The position numbers and the translations under genes were made by a program. The notes under the pieces are model-generated. The model had not been told where the DNA came from. It saw nothing but the letters and a program-made list of their open reading frames with translations, and did no database searches. A stretch of DNA of 64,000 nucleotides from contig NC_088809.1 in NCBI RefSeq assembly GCF_011386835.1, forward strand, positions 21,149,067 to 21,213,066, in the 5' to 3' direction. Source of the stretch: Chrysemys picta bellii. Its lineage: Eukaryota; Chordata; Testudines; Emydidae. Shown piece after piece: positions 35,560-47,143 of this stretch. Numbering within the stretch: position 1 is the stretch's first letter; every line of letters begins with the position of its first letter.

Positions 35560-35735
35560 CTAATGAAATTCTTCCAGCCTCTCCGCTTCACTGTGTAATC
35601 AGGGCAGACGGCTGCTGCGGCTCCATCTGAACAAGACCGAGCTCATTACGCTCTCGCTATCTGCCTGCTGCAGAGCGGGCTATCGCCGCGTCTCATCGCC
35701 GGCCCCGCTCCGCCGCTCAGCACACGCAGATGTTC
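35560..35735. promoter_or_regulatory. Candidate regulatory element, CpG-containing
   Basis: Non-repetitive block with CCTAATGAAATTC, TGTGTAATCAGGGC, CTCCATCTGAACAAG and GAGCTCATTACGCTC. E-box and homeodomain words are clustered in otherwise GC-rich DNA. Weak inference. Confidence 0.3.
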
Positions 35736-36529
35736 CCAGACCCGGCTCGTGCCAACGCCGGCGGCTGCCCGGCTCTGCCCTCACGCCTCTGCCGAGAGCG
35801 CGCCGGATGCCCGCGCCCCTCTCCTCCCCCACCCCACGCCCCCATATATACACCCTGGACAGGAGGAGCAGCGAACTGAGCATGCCCTGCTCAGATACCG
35901 CGGGGATGGGGCCCTAAATAGATGGGGGGCGGGATCTGCAGATAGCTCCAGAGAGTCCTGACCCCCCCAGCCACGGGGAAGGTGGGGACCAGGGGTGCCG
36001 TCTCTGTGCACTTTGCCAGGCAGCATAGGACAGGTGCCCGCTGGGCTGCCCAAGACCCGGACCCAGCCCTGGGGTCAATTCGCTCGCTGGTCTGCAGAGC
36101 GGTAGCGTGTCCCCGGCGCAGGGCAGGGCGGCTCAGGGGATCCCACACTTCCTTTCTGATTTGTAGGCGCCATGAACAAATGAACAGAGGTCTGGATTCC
36201 GGCCCCTCCTTGGCGGAAGCCTCTTTCCTTCCTCTCTCTGCTTTTTCGGCCAGTAATGCATCGTATGTACAGGTGCATGGTCTCCCCCGGAGCTGCCACC
36301 ACCCAGGGACCAAAGCAGCCATGGGGCTGCCCTGAGCAGGCAGCCCCAGCCCCCCATGTGGCCAGGAGCTGGGCACTGCCAGGGGCTAAGCTCCAAGGAC
36401 CTCACCCCAGAGGCCGGTCGCAAGCACTCATTAGGGGCTGCCGGCTGTCTCCGCTCATGGGGTCGTGTTCCCCGCCGACGAGCTAACTGGGGTGACTCTA
36501 AGCGGCCCGGGTGGCCTGGCGAAATCAGG

Positions 36530-36790
36530 GAGGGTCTCTCCGTCTCTCCCTGCTCTCATCGTCTGCCCGCCCGGGCCCTTCCGCCCCGCGTCTCCGCCCG
36601 GCCGCCTCCCCGGCCCCGTCGCGCGGCTCACGCTTCCGAGAGCGAGCGAGACAGAGCGGGAGCCAAACTTCTCCGGGAGGCCGGAGCCATAAATCAGCGG
36701 CTCGTCGCCAGCAATTAGCACAGGCAGCTTCAAGCACGCCGCAGGGCCGGACGCTGCTTCATTTATCTTCCCAGCAAACAGGCTCACCTA
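36530..36790. promoter_or_regulatory. CpG-island-like block with AT-rich edge
   Basis: Dense CpG between about 36560 and 36690 (CCCCGTCGCGCGGCTCACG, GAGAGCGAGCGAG), followed by GCCATAAATCAGCGGC and CCAGCAATTAGCACAGG. It could be a promoter or enhancer, possibly for TMEM132E, but no ATG plus signal-peptide exon is visible on the minus strand. Confidence 0.35.
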
Positions 36791-37523
36791 GAAAGCCACT
36801 CGGGCGTGACCGACATCCAGGGGGAGGAGGGGCCGAGGCAGGGAGCCAGACTGCCGGGCCCTAGCGCGTTCGGGGACTAAAACACTGAACCCCCAAATCA
36901 CAGCAGGATTGTGGAAATTCTGTGGGTGACTCTCCCCCTCCCAAATCAGAGCTGAATTCTGGGGGCCCTAAAGGTTGAGAGTGCAAAAGACCCAAACCCC
37001 ACATTGAACTGGGGGCTGTGGGGCTCAGGGTCTGAAATACCAAACCCCCTGAACCAGAGCCGGGCGACCTGCCAGTTACACGGAGCATCAGCCATGCAGG
37101 AAGCAACTCATATTTCCGACCCAAGAGCCTCCCAGGTTAGACAGCGAGATCGAGATGGTTCAGCTAGCTCTGGGGTGGAACACATCAGCTGTTTAACACC
37201 TCACGACACGCCGCCCTAGGAGAAAGACTGTAGCTAATTTAGACCCCGTCGGCATTTTAGGCCAGGATAGAGGCAAAAGCTAGAATCTTAAGGCTCCCAC
37301 TCCTCCAGAACAGCATCTGGTGTAGCCACCTGCCTTGATCCAATCCCACTGGTGGGTCGTTATATTCTGTTGCCCTCAGTTTCCGCCTGGTTCTCAGTGC
37401 TTCTGTGCCCTGCTTCACTTCCTGTCCTAAACTGGTGCAGCATCGCAATTATCTTCCCCCCCCTCCTCTCCCCGAGTTGGCTGCTTGTGGGCGATACTGC
37501 TACAATTGGGCTGAATAGCAATG

Positions 37524-37560
37524 TGGGATGGGATGGGATGGGGTGGGGTGGGGGCCGGGG
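37524..37560. repeat. (GGGAT)n / G-rich short tandem repeat
   Basis: GGGATGGGATGGGATGGGGT run, passing into GGGGTGGGGGCCGGGG. Confidence 0.9.
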
Positions 37561-38189
37561 CCAGCGGCCCCAGCTGCCGGAGAAGCAGCCGGTGCGGCTG
37601 GCTGCAGAGCCGCTCCAGCAATGGCCGGTCCCGGAGCCAGCGGCTTGGGCAGCCCTGGGGTTAGCCACACTTGCCGCTGCAGAAGCCACGGAGGTGGCGG
37701 AAAGTCACGGAATCCGTGACTTCCACAACCTCCGTGACAGACCCAGAGCCCTCCCCATTATTAATGCCCGTGATTCTATACAAGGGCGTCATTGTTAATA
37801 ATTAGTCGCCCTCATCAGACTCTTAACTGCATGCAGATTTATTCCTTCCGTCAGCTGTTCCCTGCCTTTCCCAGAACGGAGACGGTCTCTAGGGATTGAT
37901 GGCACAGACGGAAGTGTCTGTCACGAGGGGCCAGCTGGGGGTTTGTAAAGGAACTGCCCAACAACCATTGCGGTGCCTAGATCTCCTGGGCTCCTTTGAA
38001 CAGCCCTGCCTGGGGAGACTGTGGACTAGAGCTTCCAAAGGGCGTCTGACGATCGTAGGCGTCCCTTGTGGCAGAGAGGGGACCAGTAGAAAGGGGATTT
38101 TATACTGAGGCTGCTGGATACAGACAGACCCTCAGGTTCTCAGACTAGACACAGCACCAGGCACTTCATGAGTATTCTCCATGCTTGGC

Positions 38190-38345
38190 TCTCCAAGCAC
38201 TTTACAAACAAGGTCGGTGTCATTACCCCCATTTTACAGATGGGGAAACTGAGGCACACAATGGTGCGGAAGTGATTTGCCTACATTCACCCAGCAGGCC
38301 ACTAGCCAAGCCAGGCCTCGAACCCGCCCCTCCTGGCTTGTGCTG
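38190..38345 (-). repeat. MIR-like SINE fragment
   Basis: CAAGCACTTTACAAACAAGG, CCCATTTTACAGATGGGG, AAACTGAGGCACACA and TCACCCAGCAGGCCACTAGC are the reversed MIR order. Confidence 0.8.
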
Positions 38346-38934
38346 GCCCCATGCCAGTGTCAGTGCGTTCCCCTCTCCCAGCGCCACGAGCCGTGACTTT
38401 AATTACAGCCCCCCTCCGTGCAATCAGGGGTTGACGCCAGACGTCAGCGCAGGTGGGCTGCGTGAACTGCACTTACGCTGACTGCAACACACCATCTATC
38501 ATGCCCAAGAAAACGCGGGACCCGGGTTAATTCCCAACAGCAATCAAGCCTCTTCTCGCTCTCCCTGGGGAGGGGGCCGCCTGGCTGCATTTGTCAGAGC
38601 ACCTCCGGCATTTCCCCTGCGGAGCGCCAGGATGCAGGGGCGGAGGCAGATAGCATCAAGGGATCAGGGGAGACCGAATGATACAAGAGAACCAGTTTGT
38701 GCCTGGTGGAAGGGACCCCTCTCCCCGGGGAACTGAGCCACCAGACTTTTCTGTTATTATTGTTTGCGGTAGGGTAGCATTAGCCCCAGCCAGCCATGAG
38801 ACACAGGGGCTGGGCTAGGAGTCCTGGGATTCTCAGAAGGTGCAGCAATGAACTAGCCTGGGTATGACTGTGTGCCCACCGGTCTGCCTGAGAGCGCAGG
38901 TGCCCAGGTGTGCCCACCCCTGTGTCTGAGGGTG

Positions 38935-39035
38935 CCTGTGCCCACTGGTGCCTGCATGTGTGTGCGCCCATGTGTGTGCATGTACCCACATGCGCCTGTG
39001 TGTGTATGTGTATGCCTGTGTGCATGTGCACTACT
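38935..39035. repeat. GT-rich simple sequence
   Basis: Imperfect TGTGTGTGCGCCCATG-like purine/pyrimidine alternation. Confidence 0.8.
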
Positions 39036-39812
39036 CCCCCTCCTGGATGGAATCAGAATTGCATAACTATTGTGTGTCAAAGACCCTCTACTGCTCACAG
39101 CTAATGGAGATTCTCCGTCAGCTCCCGCAGTTGCGGTGCCTTTGTCTGGGCAGGAGGCCTCGAGACCCATGCCCGCTGGCATTGGGAAACTTGGGAGTGA
39201 TGGCTGTGGTCAGTACAGAGACTGCAATATAATCCTATTACATTGGTCACTGCTCTCTTTAACAACGTGCCCTGGGGGCGGCATGGCTTCCCGGGGCTCT
39301 GCAGAGCCAGCCTGGGCCGTCCGCACCATAGGGGTGCTGGGATACCACGGTGGAGAGGGGCGGTCAGGACAGTTTCAGCAGGGAGCCCAAGGGCTGAATG
39401 GGCCATGGAAATGGAGTGCCCATGCCCAGACATCAGTACCCAGCTAGAACAGCTGACGAGCCATCCCCCAAATCCAAGCTGGGTCCTCTCCCCTTCACCA
39501 TCAGTTCGAACGGCTCTGAGGGCCAAGCGATGCCCGCAGGGACACCTGGGCAGCCCCACTGTTGCAGATTCCCCCCGTGACCAAAACAATCCCTGTAATG
39601 ATGCACCAGGAGCCGAATCCGGCTCCCTCTCCCTTGCTCCCCATAGGGGCTCTGTAGGGGTAGCTAGAATCACTGTGGGAGTGGTCAAAGGCCCCACTCA
39701 GGTGGGCTAGAGCTGCACAAACCCATGGGACAATACGGCCCCTGCCCCAAAGCAAAACAGAGGTAGAAGAACACTCCTGGTATTTACCAGCCTCTCCATC
39801 ACCCAGCAGTGT

Positions 39813-39896
39813 CCAGCCAGGGGCAGTGTGTTGGGAGGTGGTGACACTGGTTTGCAGCAGCACTGGGCAGTAGCTGCAGTGTCCAGCAGGGGGCAG
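39813..39896 (+). promoter_or_regulatory. Tandem pair of CTCF-like motifs
   Basis: CCAGCCAGGGGCAG at 39813-39826 and the perfect core CCAGCAGGGGGCAG at 39883-39896 sit in a direct repeat (GTGTCCAGC...GGGCAGTGTGTTGGGAGG) spaced 70 bp. Same orientation. Motif evidence only. Confidence 0.5.
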
Positions 39897-39911
39897 TGTG
39901 TTGGGAGGGGG

Positions 39912-40003
39912 AATCATAGACTATCAGGGTTGGAAGGGACCTCAGGAGGTATCTAGTCCAACCCCCTGCTCAAAGCAGGACCAATTCCCAACTAAATCAT
40001 CCC
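39912..40003 (-). mobile_element. CR1 3' tail, reverse orientation
   Basis: AATCATAGACTATCAGGGTT, GGAAGGGACCTCAGGAGG and AGTCCAACCCCCTGCTCAAA are the complement of the CR1 3' end, which therefore points left. Confidence 0.93.
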
Positions 40004-40602
40004 ACAGCAGGACAGAGCGTGGGATTAACATTGTCCCATCCCTGGATGCTGTTTTCCTGGAAGGCCACTGCAGTATTGCTACAAATCTGCACAGACAATC
40101 CAGGAAGTTTTTGGAAAGTGTAGGGGACAATTTCCTGGTGCAAGTGCTGGAGGAACCAACTAGGGGCAGAGCTTTTCTTGACCTGCTACTCACAAACAGG
40201 GAAGAACTAGTAGGGGAAGCAAAAGTGGATGGGAACCTGGGAGGCAGTGACCATGAGATGGTCGAGTTCAGGATCCTGACACAAGGAAGAAAGGAGAGCA
40301 GCAGAATACGGACCCTGGACTTCAGAAAAGCAGACTTTGACTCCCTCAGGGAACTGATGGGCAGGATCCCCTCGGAGAATAACATGAGGGGGAAAGGAGT
40401 CCAGGAGAGCTGGCTGTATTTTAAAGAATCCTTATTGCGGTTGCAGGAACAAACCATCCCGATGTGTAGAAAGAATAGTAAATATGGCAGGCGACCAGCT
40501 TGGCTAAACAGTGAAATCCTTGCTGATCTTAAACACAAAAAAGAAGGGGGTTGGACTAGACCTCCTGAGGTTCCTTCCAACCCTGATATTCTATGATTCT
40601 AT
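40004..40602 (+). mobile_element. CR1 LINE fragment (late endonuclease/pre-RT) fused to its 3' tail
   Basis: The plus strand is open for about 180 codons and includes [13 protein letters not shown], the GSDH endonuclease signature, then [18 protein letters not shown] from the segment before the reverse transcriptase. At about 40550 it jumps to GGGGGTTGGACTAGACCTCC and ends TTCTATGATTCTATGAA, the CR1 terminus. The RT domain is missing, so it is an internally deleted copy, inactive. Confidence 0.9.
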
Positions 40603-40609
40603 GAACCCA

Positions 40610-42890
40610 TACACGGCCCTCTATTTTGGGTGCCGCCCAGACAGTGTAACCTCCTCACCACCTACCGCCTTCCTCCACCGGGACCTCAACATGCCAGAAG
40701 GGCCACGCGTGTGAGTGGCACCGTGCCACTCCATGCCAATGTGGCACTCTCGTTGCAGGGGGGAGGCTGCTGACCTCTGCCGGCTCACCCAGCACATCAG
40801 GGAAAGCAAAGACGGCGGCTGCCAGACGCCGCCCCGAAACGTCACAGGCACCGCTGGCCGGGAGAGCTGCCTGTATCGGGGAGCAAAGAGCAAAACCAGT
40901 CCCGAGCTGGGCTGGGCACGGACCCCTGTCTCACTCCGCCAGCCCATTGCCACTGCCCTGCTGCCCAGTGTCACGGGCGCTGTGGTGCGACGCACAGAAA
41001 GGCCAGCAGCTGTGTCCCCGACTTACCCAGCAGGAAGTGCCACTTTGGGGCCGCGAGGGGTTCTGAGCCTCGGGGCCATCGGCTTATGGCCTGACCAGCC
41101 CTGGCATAGCCCCCATGGCTCCACACGGGCTGTGAAAATCCCTCCCTTAAAGGTCCCTGGCAGAAGCGAGATCATAAGTGGGGCGGTGACCTGGGCTTCT
41201 CCAGTAGGCCAGACAGTCACGATTTAAAGTGTTTCCCTGGTTTTAGAAGCCTGCGAGATATCAGGCGACAGGACCCGCGCCTCCCCTGGGAGATCTCAGA
41301 GCCGGGCATTGGGTGCAGTCGCCCACGCATGGCGGGGGAAGGGGAGCTGAGTTTCAATGCAGACGTCCTTTCTCCGGAGTGTTTCTTAGGCACTGAAGTC
41401 AAACACACTGAGTAAAAGCCCTTCTCCTCCCAACGGCTCCCGCTCTCCTGACACTCGGCCCCTTCACTAGCCCAGCACTCGCCCTACCCACTCCAGGGCA
41501 GAGAAGCCCTGACATTTCCAACGGAGACAATCAAGCAGGAAAAAGAAACCTGTTTGGTTTAACCCTTTCAAGCCTCCTGTATTCTCCAGAAAGAACCAAA
41601 CAAGATCCGGTGCCCAATTTTTGGAGGTCAGCTTAAATCCGGCTGCTACAGCTGACTCCGTGAGTTCCCCTGTTACCGGCCTCGCCAGGAGGAGGATGGG
41701 ATGCCAACCTGTATCTGTTCACCACGGGGCGTCCCCGTCTGACCTCGGCTAGCCACCCGGCTGGGCCGTGCATGCTCGGACTCCACACGCCGCAGGGCAA
41801 CGGCACCAGGGCTATTGTACCTGTCTCGGGTCCCCCCGCTCTCTGCCCCAGCCGCCCCGATTTGTGTAATACTGAAGTTTTCCAACAGCGGCGTGTGTCA
41901 CTCGCACAGGGAGGACCACACGCTGCTCCCCCAGTGCGGCCCAATCCTGGCCCAGAAGGGTTCCCCCAACAGCGAGGGAATATAGTCCCCCCCATGCTCA
42001 CCAACCCTGAGCTGACCCCCTCCCAGCAGGGGAGAACACCTCCCCTCTGCTCACCACTTCCTGAGCCTTCCCCGGGGGAAGGAGAGTCCATCCCAGGCCT
42101 GCTCCGGTACAGACTCTCCCACGACACCGATTCCTCCAGCCGGCAGTGCCTAGACCTGCCGGGAGCCACTGAGCTCGTCCCCTTTGCTGCGCCGGTGTGT
42201 CCCTTCTGCCCCCTCCCCAGGCCGCGCTCACTAGATGTCACCTTGCTGCTCGCTGCGTTAGCTCACACAAATGCTGCGATCCAGCTGTAGCAGCCCCTCC
42301 TGGTTCCCCAGTCAGTGCGGGACAGCACTAGCCCCCTCGCCCGCGCCCAGCAGAACAGGCCTGGGGAGGAAGGGCGGCCGAAGGAAGTTGATGTTTTCTC
42401 TCTTGCGGCCGTTTTGCAGACTGGTCTCCTGGAGATTTCCCCACGCCGGACGCCTCAGTGGGTCCAGCCCTCAGCCCCATTCCCCTGCACACTGCAAGCG
42501 TTCGGTTTGCGGGACCCCCTGGGGCGGGTGGCCAAGGCCCCCTTGTCCCCATCCACAGAGGAGGTGAGTCTGGGACAGCCAGCAGCAACTTCTGCTCTCA
42601 GCTCTGGAGGGCCCCGATTCACTGCAACAGCCGCCAGTGCCTGTGAGCTTCAGAGACCCCGCAACCAGAGGGGGCTGGCACGCACCACAAGCCCAGCCCA
42701 AGCCCAGCCCATCACAGGCTGCCAGGAGGACACAGGATGAAATTAACATGCAGTCCAGTAGCTGGACCGGCCTCCGGAGGCTGAGACCCCGGCGCCGTCT
42801 GCAAAGGGGCGTGGTAGGAACGTGGGCCTGGGAAAACGAGACCGTGGAGAGGTGCCCCGGGAAACAGGCGCTGGGGAGGAAGCGTGGTCA
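40610..42890. other. Non-coding stretch, no element recognised
   Basis: GC-rich sequence with several long but domain-free open frames on both strands (for example 40715-41227 and 41633-42241). I see no splice-bounded conserved exon. Confidence 0.55.
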
Positions 42891-42892
42891 AG

Positions 42893-43015
42893 CAGCGGAA
42901 CTCAGGAGATCGGGGGCCAACTCCCAGCTCCGCACCCCGTGTGACTGTGAGTCATTTAGTCTCTCCGTGCCTCAACTCCCCGCCCTTCCCAGGAAAGCAG
43001 GGGGGACGATCCTTC
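42893..43015 (+). repeat. MIR-like SINE fragment
   Basis: AAGCAGCGGAACTCAGGAGA, then CCAACTCCCAGCTC, then GTGACTGTGAGTCATTTAGT, then CTCCGTGCCTCAACTCCCC follow the MIR order. Confidence 0.65.
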
Positions 43016-44754
43016 CCTTCTGCCTGGGACCGCCCCTGACTTCACGGGCTTAGATCTAGGGCGGGACCTCTCGGGGCTGCCTTTCTACAAATGAATGCCA
43101 ATAATCTGCCCCGCTAGGGCTGGTCTCGTCCCTTGTACGTTCCATGCCCCGTCTGCGTTCTGTCCTTCACAGCCACCAGCTCCCCGGGGCAGGCACGGCC
43201 TCTCCCGCTGCATCTGGAGTCTGCCCAACGTATTCTGGGAGCTAATAACGGGTCAGATCTGACCTATCCATTCCCATCTCATGGGAGATCCCATCGCCTG
43301 CAAGGTCTGTCTGTGGCCAGTAGGGGGCCACACCCTGACACCGCCGGCACCTGGCTTCAGGCCCTGTACAGTCTGTGCGGGGAGTCCCAGTGATTCATGA
43401 AGTTCCCGGGGTGATGACACAGACATCTGGACCATCTCCACGCAGCCACCCCTGTCCCGACGGAGGTGTGACCCACCCAGGGAGCCTGGAACTGACAGCG
43501 GTGGCAGAGGGAGTGGGGGCTGGAAGCGCCGTTCAGTGGCCCTTGGCTCAGGCTGGAATAATTGCAGGGGCAGTGGATTTGGGAGTTTTAAAGAAACTCC
43601 GCTCTTGGTGTGCGGTGGTGCCGCTCTGTGCGAGAGACCCCAGCACAGGGCCGGGGAGGCAGGTACAGTCTGATCGGCATGCGGAAAACCACACCAACAA
43701 ACATCTCCATGGGGGAACCCGCGTGTGGAATAAATACATGACAAGATACGGTCGGTTTCAGAATGAGGTTTTCTTTAGAAGCACATTCCCTTTCCCAGGA
43801 ACACCAGAGACTGCTAGATCCGAAAGCACTTTAAGCGAACACGCAGCCCTTCTGCCTGTTTCTAACCTGATCATTTACTTTTTTCCTCAACTGCACTACC
43901 AGATGATGAACGCAAGGGCTTAATTTCCCTACAGTCAGTCTCCAGTCACATTCACCCTCCAACTCTCACACAGTGCTGCACTATTCTGGTTGCAAATGCA
44001 GCAGGGGAATGTTTGGACTCAAATGATTTCAAAAAAGAACCCATGAAAACATTTCTATGAACCCATGTGGCTCCTGGTACCAGTGGGATACGGTCTACAA
44101 AACACAGAACACGGTGAGCGCCGACCGAGGACTCACAAACTATTTAAAGGGACAGTACCACATTTCTATGCTCTGCACACACTGATGTAGCCGATAGCAG
44201 AATTCGGCTCAACGTGAACCCACATTACAGCAGCCGTTGCACTCAAGAAGTTGGCCACAGTTTCCATTCAAAGGCTGTGTCTTGCATGCTGATAAATAAT
44301 AGACGCATTCATTCATCTTTGAGGCGGAAATGTTCCAGGTTTGCTTTCTGCCAGAGGTTATTTCTTTACCAAAATAAAATAAAATAAAATTGTCGGAATA
44401 TGCACATTTGTCACATGCAAAATGTTTTGCAGAAACGTGGCAGTTCTGATGAATTTTCATTTCAGGGAAAAGAGCATTTTGATAAGGCGGAATCATTCTG
44501 TTTGGACTTATTTGGAATGGAATGTTTCTGATTTTCATTTTGAGGTGACTTCTAGTTTCAGATATATAGAGAGCTACACATACATTCTTAAATGCCCAAA
44601 TCAGAATGAAACATTTCACATTTTATCTAAACAAAATATCTTGATTGACCCAAAACAATTTTTTTTAAATTGTTTCATGGGAAATTTTCAAACTTTTCAA
44701 AATTACAGAATATCCCACTGAACGGAAAATCCAGTTTCCAGACAGTTCTTCCAC
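43016..44754. other. Non-coding stretch; AT-rich dispersed repeat at its right end
   Basis: About 44120-44754 is AT-rich, with GTTTCATGGGAAATTTTCAA and CACTGAACGGAAAATCCAG, resembling the 'gaaacatttc' repeat also glimpsed at 9980-10090, 11560-11700 and 22640-22720. An (AAAAT)n run is at 44371-44390. A CTCF-like word CCAGTAGGGGGCCA is at 43317-43330. Confidence 0.6.
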
Positions 44755-44756
44755 TG

Positions 44757-45677
44757 ACACTGAGCCATAGGGCAGGGGGTTCTACCGGGCGGTACCGGGG
44801 ACAAAGCCATAGGGCAGGGGGTTCTACCGGGCCGTACCGGGGACACTGAGCCATAGGGCAGGGGGGTTCTACCGGGTGGTACCAGGGACACTGAGCCATA
44901 GGGCAGGGGGTTCTACCGGGTGGTACCAGGGACACTGAGCCATAGGGCAGGGGGGTTCTACCGGGCGGTACCGGGGACACTGAGCCATAGGGCAGGGGGG
45001 TTCTACCGGGCCGTACCGGGGACACTGAGCCATAGGGCAGGGGGTTCTACCAGGCCGTACCGGGGACACTGAGCCATAGGGCAGGGGGTTCTACCGGGTG
45101 GTACCGGGGACGCTGAGCCATAGGGCAGGGGGGTTCTACCGGGCCGTACCGGGGACACTGAGCCATAGGGCAGGGGGTTCTACCGGGTGGTACCAGGGAC
45201 ACTGAGCCATAGGGCAGGGGGGTTCTACCGGGTGGTACCGGGGACACTGAGCCATAGGGCAGTGGGGTTCTACCGGGCCGTACCGGGGACAAAGCCATAG
45301 GACAGGAGGGTTCTACTGGGCCATACCGGGGGCGCTGAGCCATAGAGCAGGGGGGTTCTACCGGGCCGTACCGGGGACAAAGCCATAGGGCAGTGGGGTT
45401 CTACCGGGCCGTACCGGGGACAAAGCCATAGGACAGGAGGGTTCTACCGGGCCGTAACAGGGACGCTGAGCCATAGGGCAGTGGGGTTCTACCGGGCCGT
45501 ACCGGGGACAAAGCCATAGGACAGGAGGGTTCTACCGGGCCGTACCGGGGACAAAGCCATAGGGCAGTGGGGTTCTACCGGGCCGTACCGGGGACAAAGC
45601 CATAGGGCAGTGGGGTTCTACCGGGCCGTACCGGGGACAAAGCCATAGGGCAGGGGGGTTCTACCGGGCGGTACCGG
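44757..45677. repeat. 42-45-bp minisatellite, about 21 units
   Basis: The unit is GAGCCATAGGGCAGGGGGGT plus TCTACCGGGCGGTACCGGGG plus ACACT; a shorter version has ACAAAGCCATAG in place of ACACTGAGCCATAG. GGCGGTACC, GGCCGTACC and GGTGGTACC variants are intermixed, and the short form dominates the right end, which indicates directional spread. Open frames here are period artefacts. Confidence 0.96.
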
Positions 45678-46389
45678 CTAGGCCCTCCCCACAGCCCACC
45701 AGCATGCCCCCATGCCCATTCTGAACGCTGACCTGCCCATGCTCCCATGGCAGAGCCCTTCTGGGGGGAAATCTCCTCGCCCGGTGCCGGAAAGCCGCTG
45801 TATGCCCCCTTGTCATGTAGGGGTCTCCTGCCAGACGAATCCATTTGCTGGGGGGGATGGGTTTCAAAGGCTGGCGTGCCGGGGGCAGGATCCGACAGTA
45901 CCCAACTCGGACGCAGGCCGAGCCGGTTACTCAGCTGAGGGTAACCATTAACATCCTGATATTCTCAGGCAAACTGGGCTCATGGGCCTAGTGCCAAAAG
46001 CCCAAATGCCGGCGGCGTGCCCCCACCAGCCCCCCACGCCCGCAGAGAGAGAGAGTGGAACACGAGAGGCAATTCACTGGGCGGGTGCCTCACAGGGACT
46101 AGCGCAGAAGCCAGGCAGGTGATCCTTAACGTGGGAGCGAAGGAAGGAAGGGAAGTGAGCAGGGCTGGGTTTCTTTGGCATGCAACACGACAGGGCAACA
46201 CCAAGGCCTCCCCTGGAGCGTACATTTTACAGCGGGTACTAGCGGCCAGGAGCCGGCTGTACCAGGAGGGACGGCTCACCCGGCATAACGGCGCTGGCAC
46301 CGTGGAAAGTCTGGGTGCACAGAGCTGGGGGGGATGGCTGGATCCTGCGCTGTTAGCCCAGGCAGCGCAGTGTAGCCGAGAGCAGAAAA

Positions 46390-46680
46390 TGAGGTATGGG
46401 CTGCTGGGCAGGATTCCTGGGTTCAATTCCCGCTTCTCGGAGGAAGTGTTGTCTAATGGTTAGGTCGGGGTGCTGGGAATCGGGATTCCTGGTTTCTAGT
46501 CCTGCCTTAGGGACGGGAATGGGATCTAATAACAGCACCCAGTTCTGACACAGCTCTTCAGCCGCAGATCTCAAAGCGCTTTACTAACGAGGTCAGTGTC
46601 ATTAGCCCTGTTTTACAGATGGGGAAACCGAGGCACAGAGCAGGGCCGTGACCTGCCTATGGTCACCCCGCAGGTCAGTG
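46390..46680. repeat. MIR-like SINE pieces, two orientations
   Basis: 46390-46505 holds two tRNA-like heads (GCAGGATTCCTGGGTTCAAT; GTCTAATGGTTAGGTC). 46550-46680 has the reversed tail (AAGCGCTTTACTAACGAGG, TTTTACAGATGGGGAAACCG). Confidence 0.7.
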
Positions 46681-47143
46681 TCCGCCAAGGGACTAGGGCT
46701 CCATCCCTGTCTGACTGAGCTGTGTAGAGTCTGGCCTAACGTGCACCCTGCGTATTACTGCCCACGTCCCTCCATGGCTCTGCTCCAGGTGCCTCTCTGC
46801 CCCTGTGCTGGATGGCAGCTGCTCCGGCCCTCCCCTTGCCACTGCCAGCTTTCTCCAGGGGCCTCTCTCCTTCCTCCCCTGCCCAGCTCACGCACAGGCA
46901 GCCGGGCTGGGACACACGGACCACAGGCCGCCCTCAGCCACCCATCACCACCCAGGCAGAGCGCCAGGCACTGGGGTAGCAGCAGCCCTGCTGGCGGGGG
47001 TGGAGGGGAGAGCGGGATTAGCACAGAAGGGCCAACTCTTCTAAAAAACGAGCTAGCCCTCGGCGGACCCCCGGGATCGGTGGGGTTTCCCCAAGCATCC
47101 TGGGACATCTTTGGAGTCAGAAACCGGTACCCCACCCCCTACC

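Noticed and set aside
35680..35883. Minus-strand MLSSLLLLSRVY... as the missing TMEM132E signal-peptide exon
   Set aside because: The hydrophobic stretch is short, no acceptable donor in the right phase was seen, and the following residues do not resemble the family.
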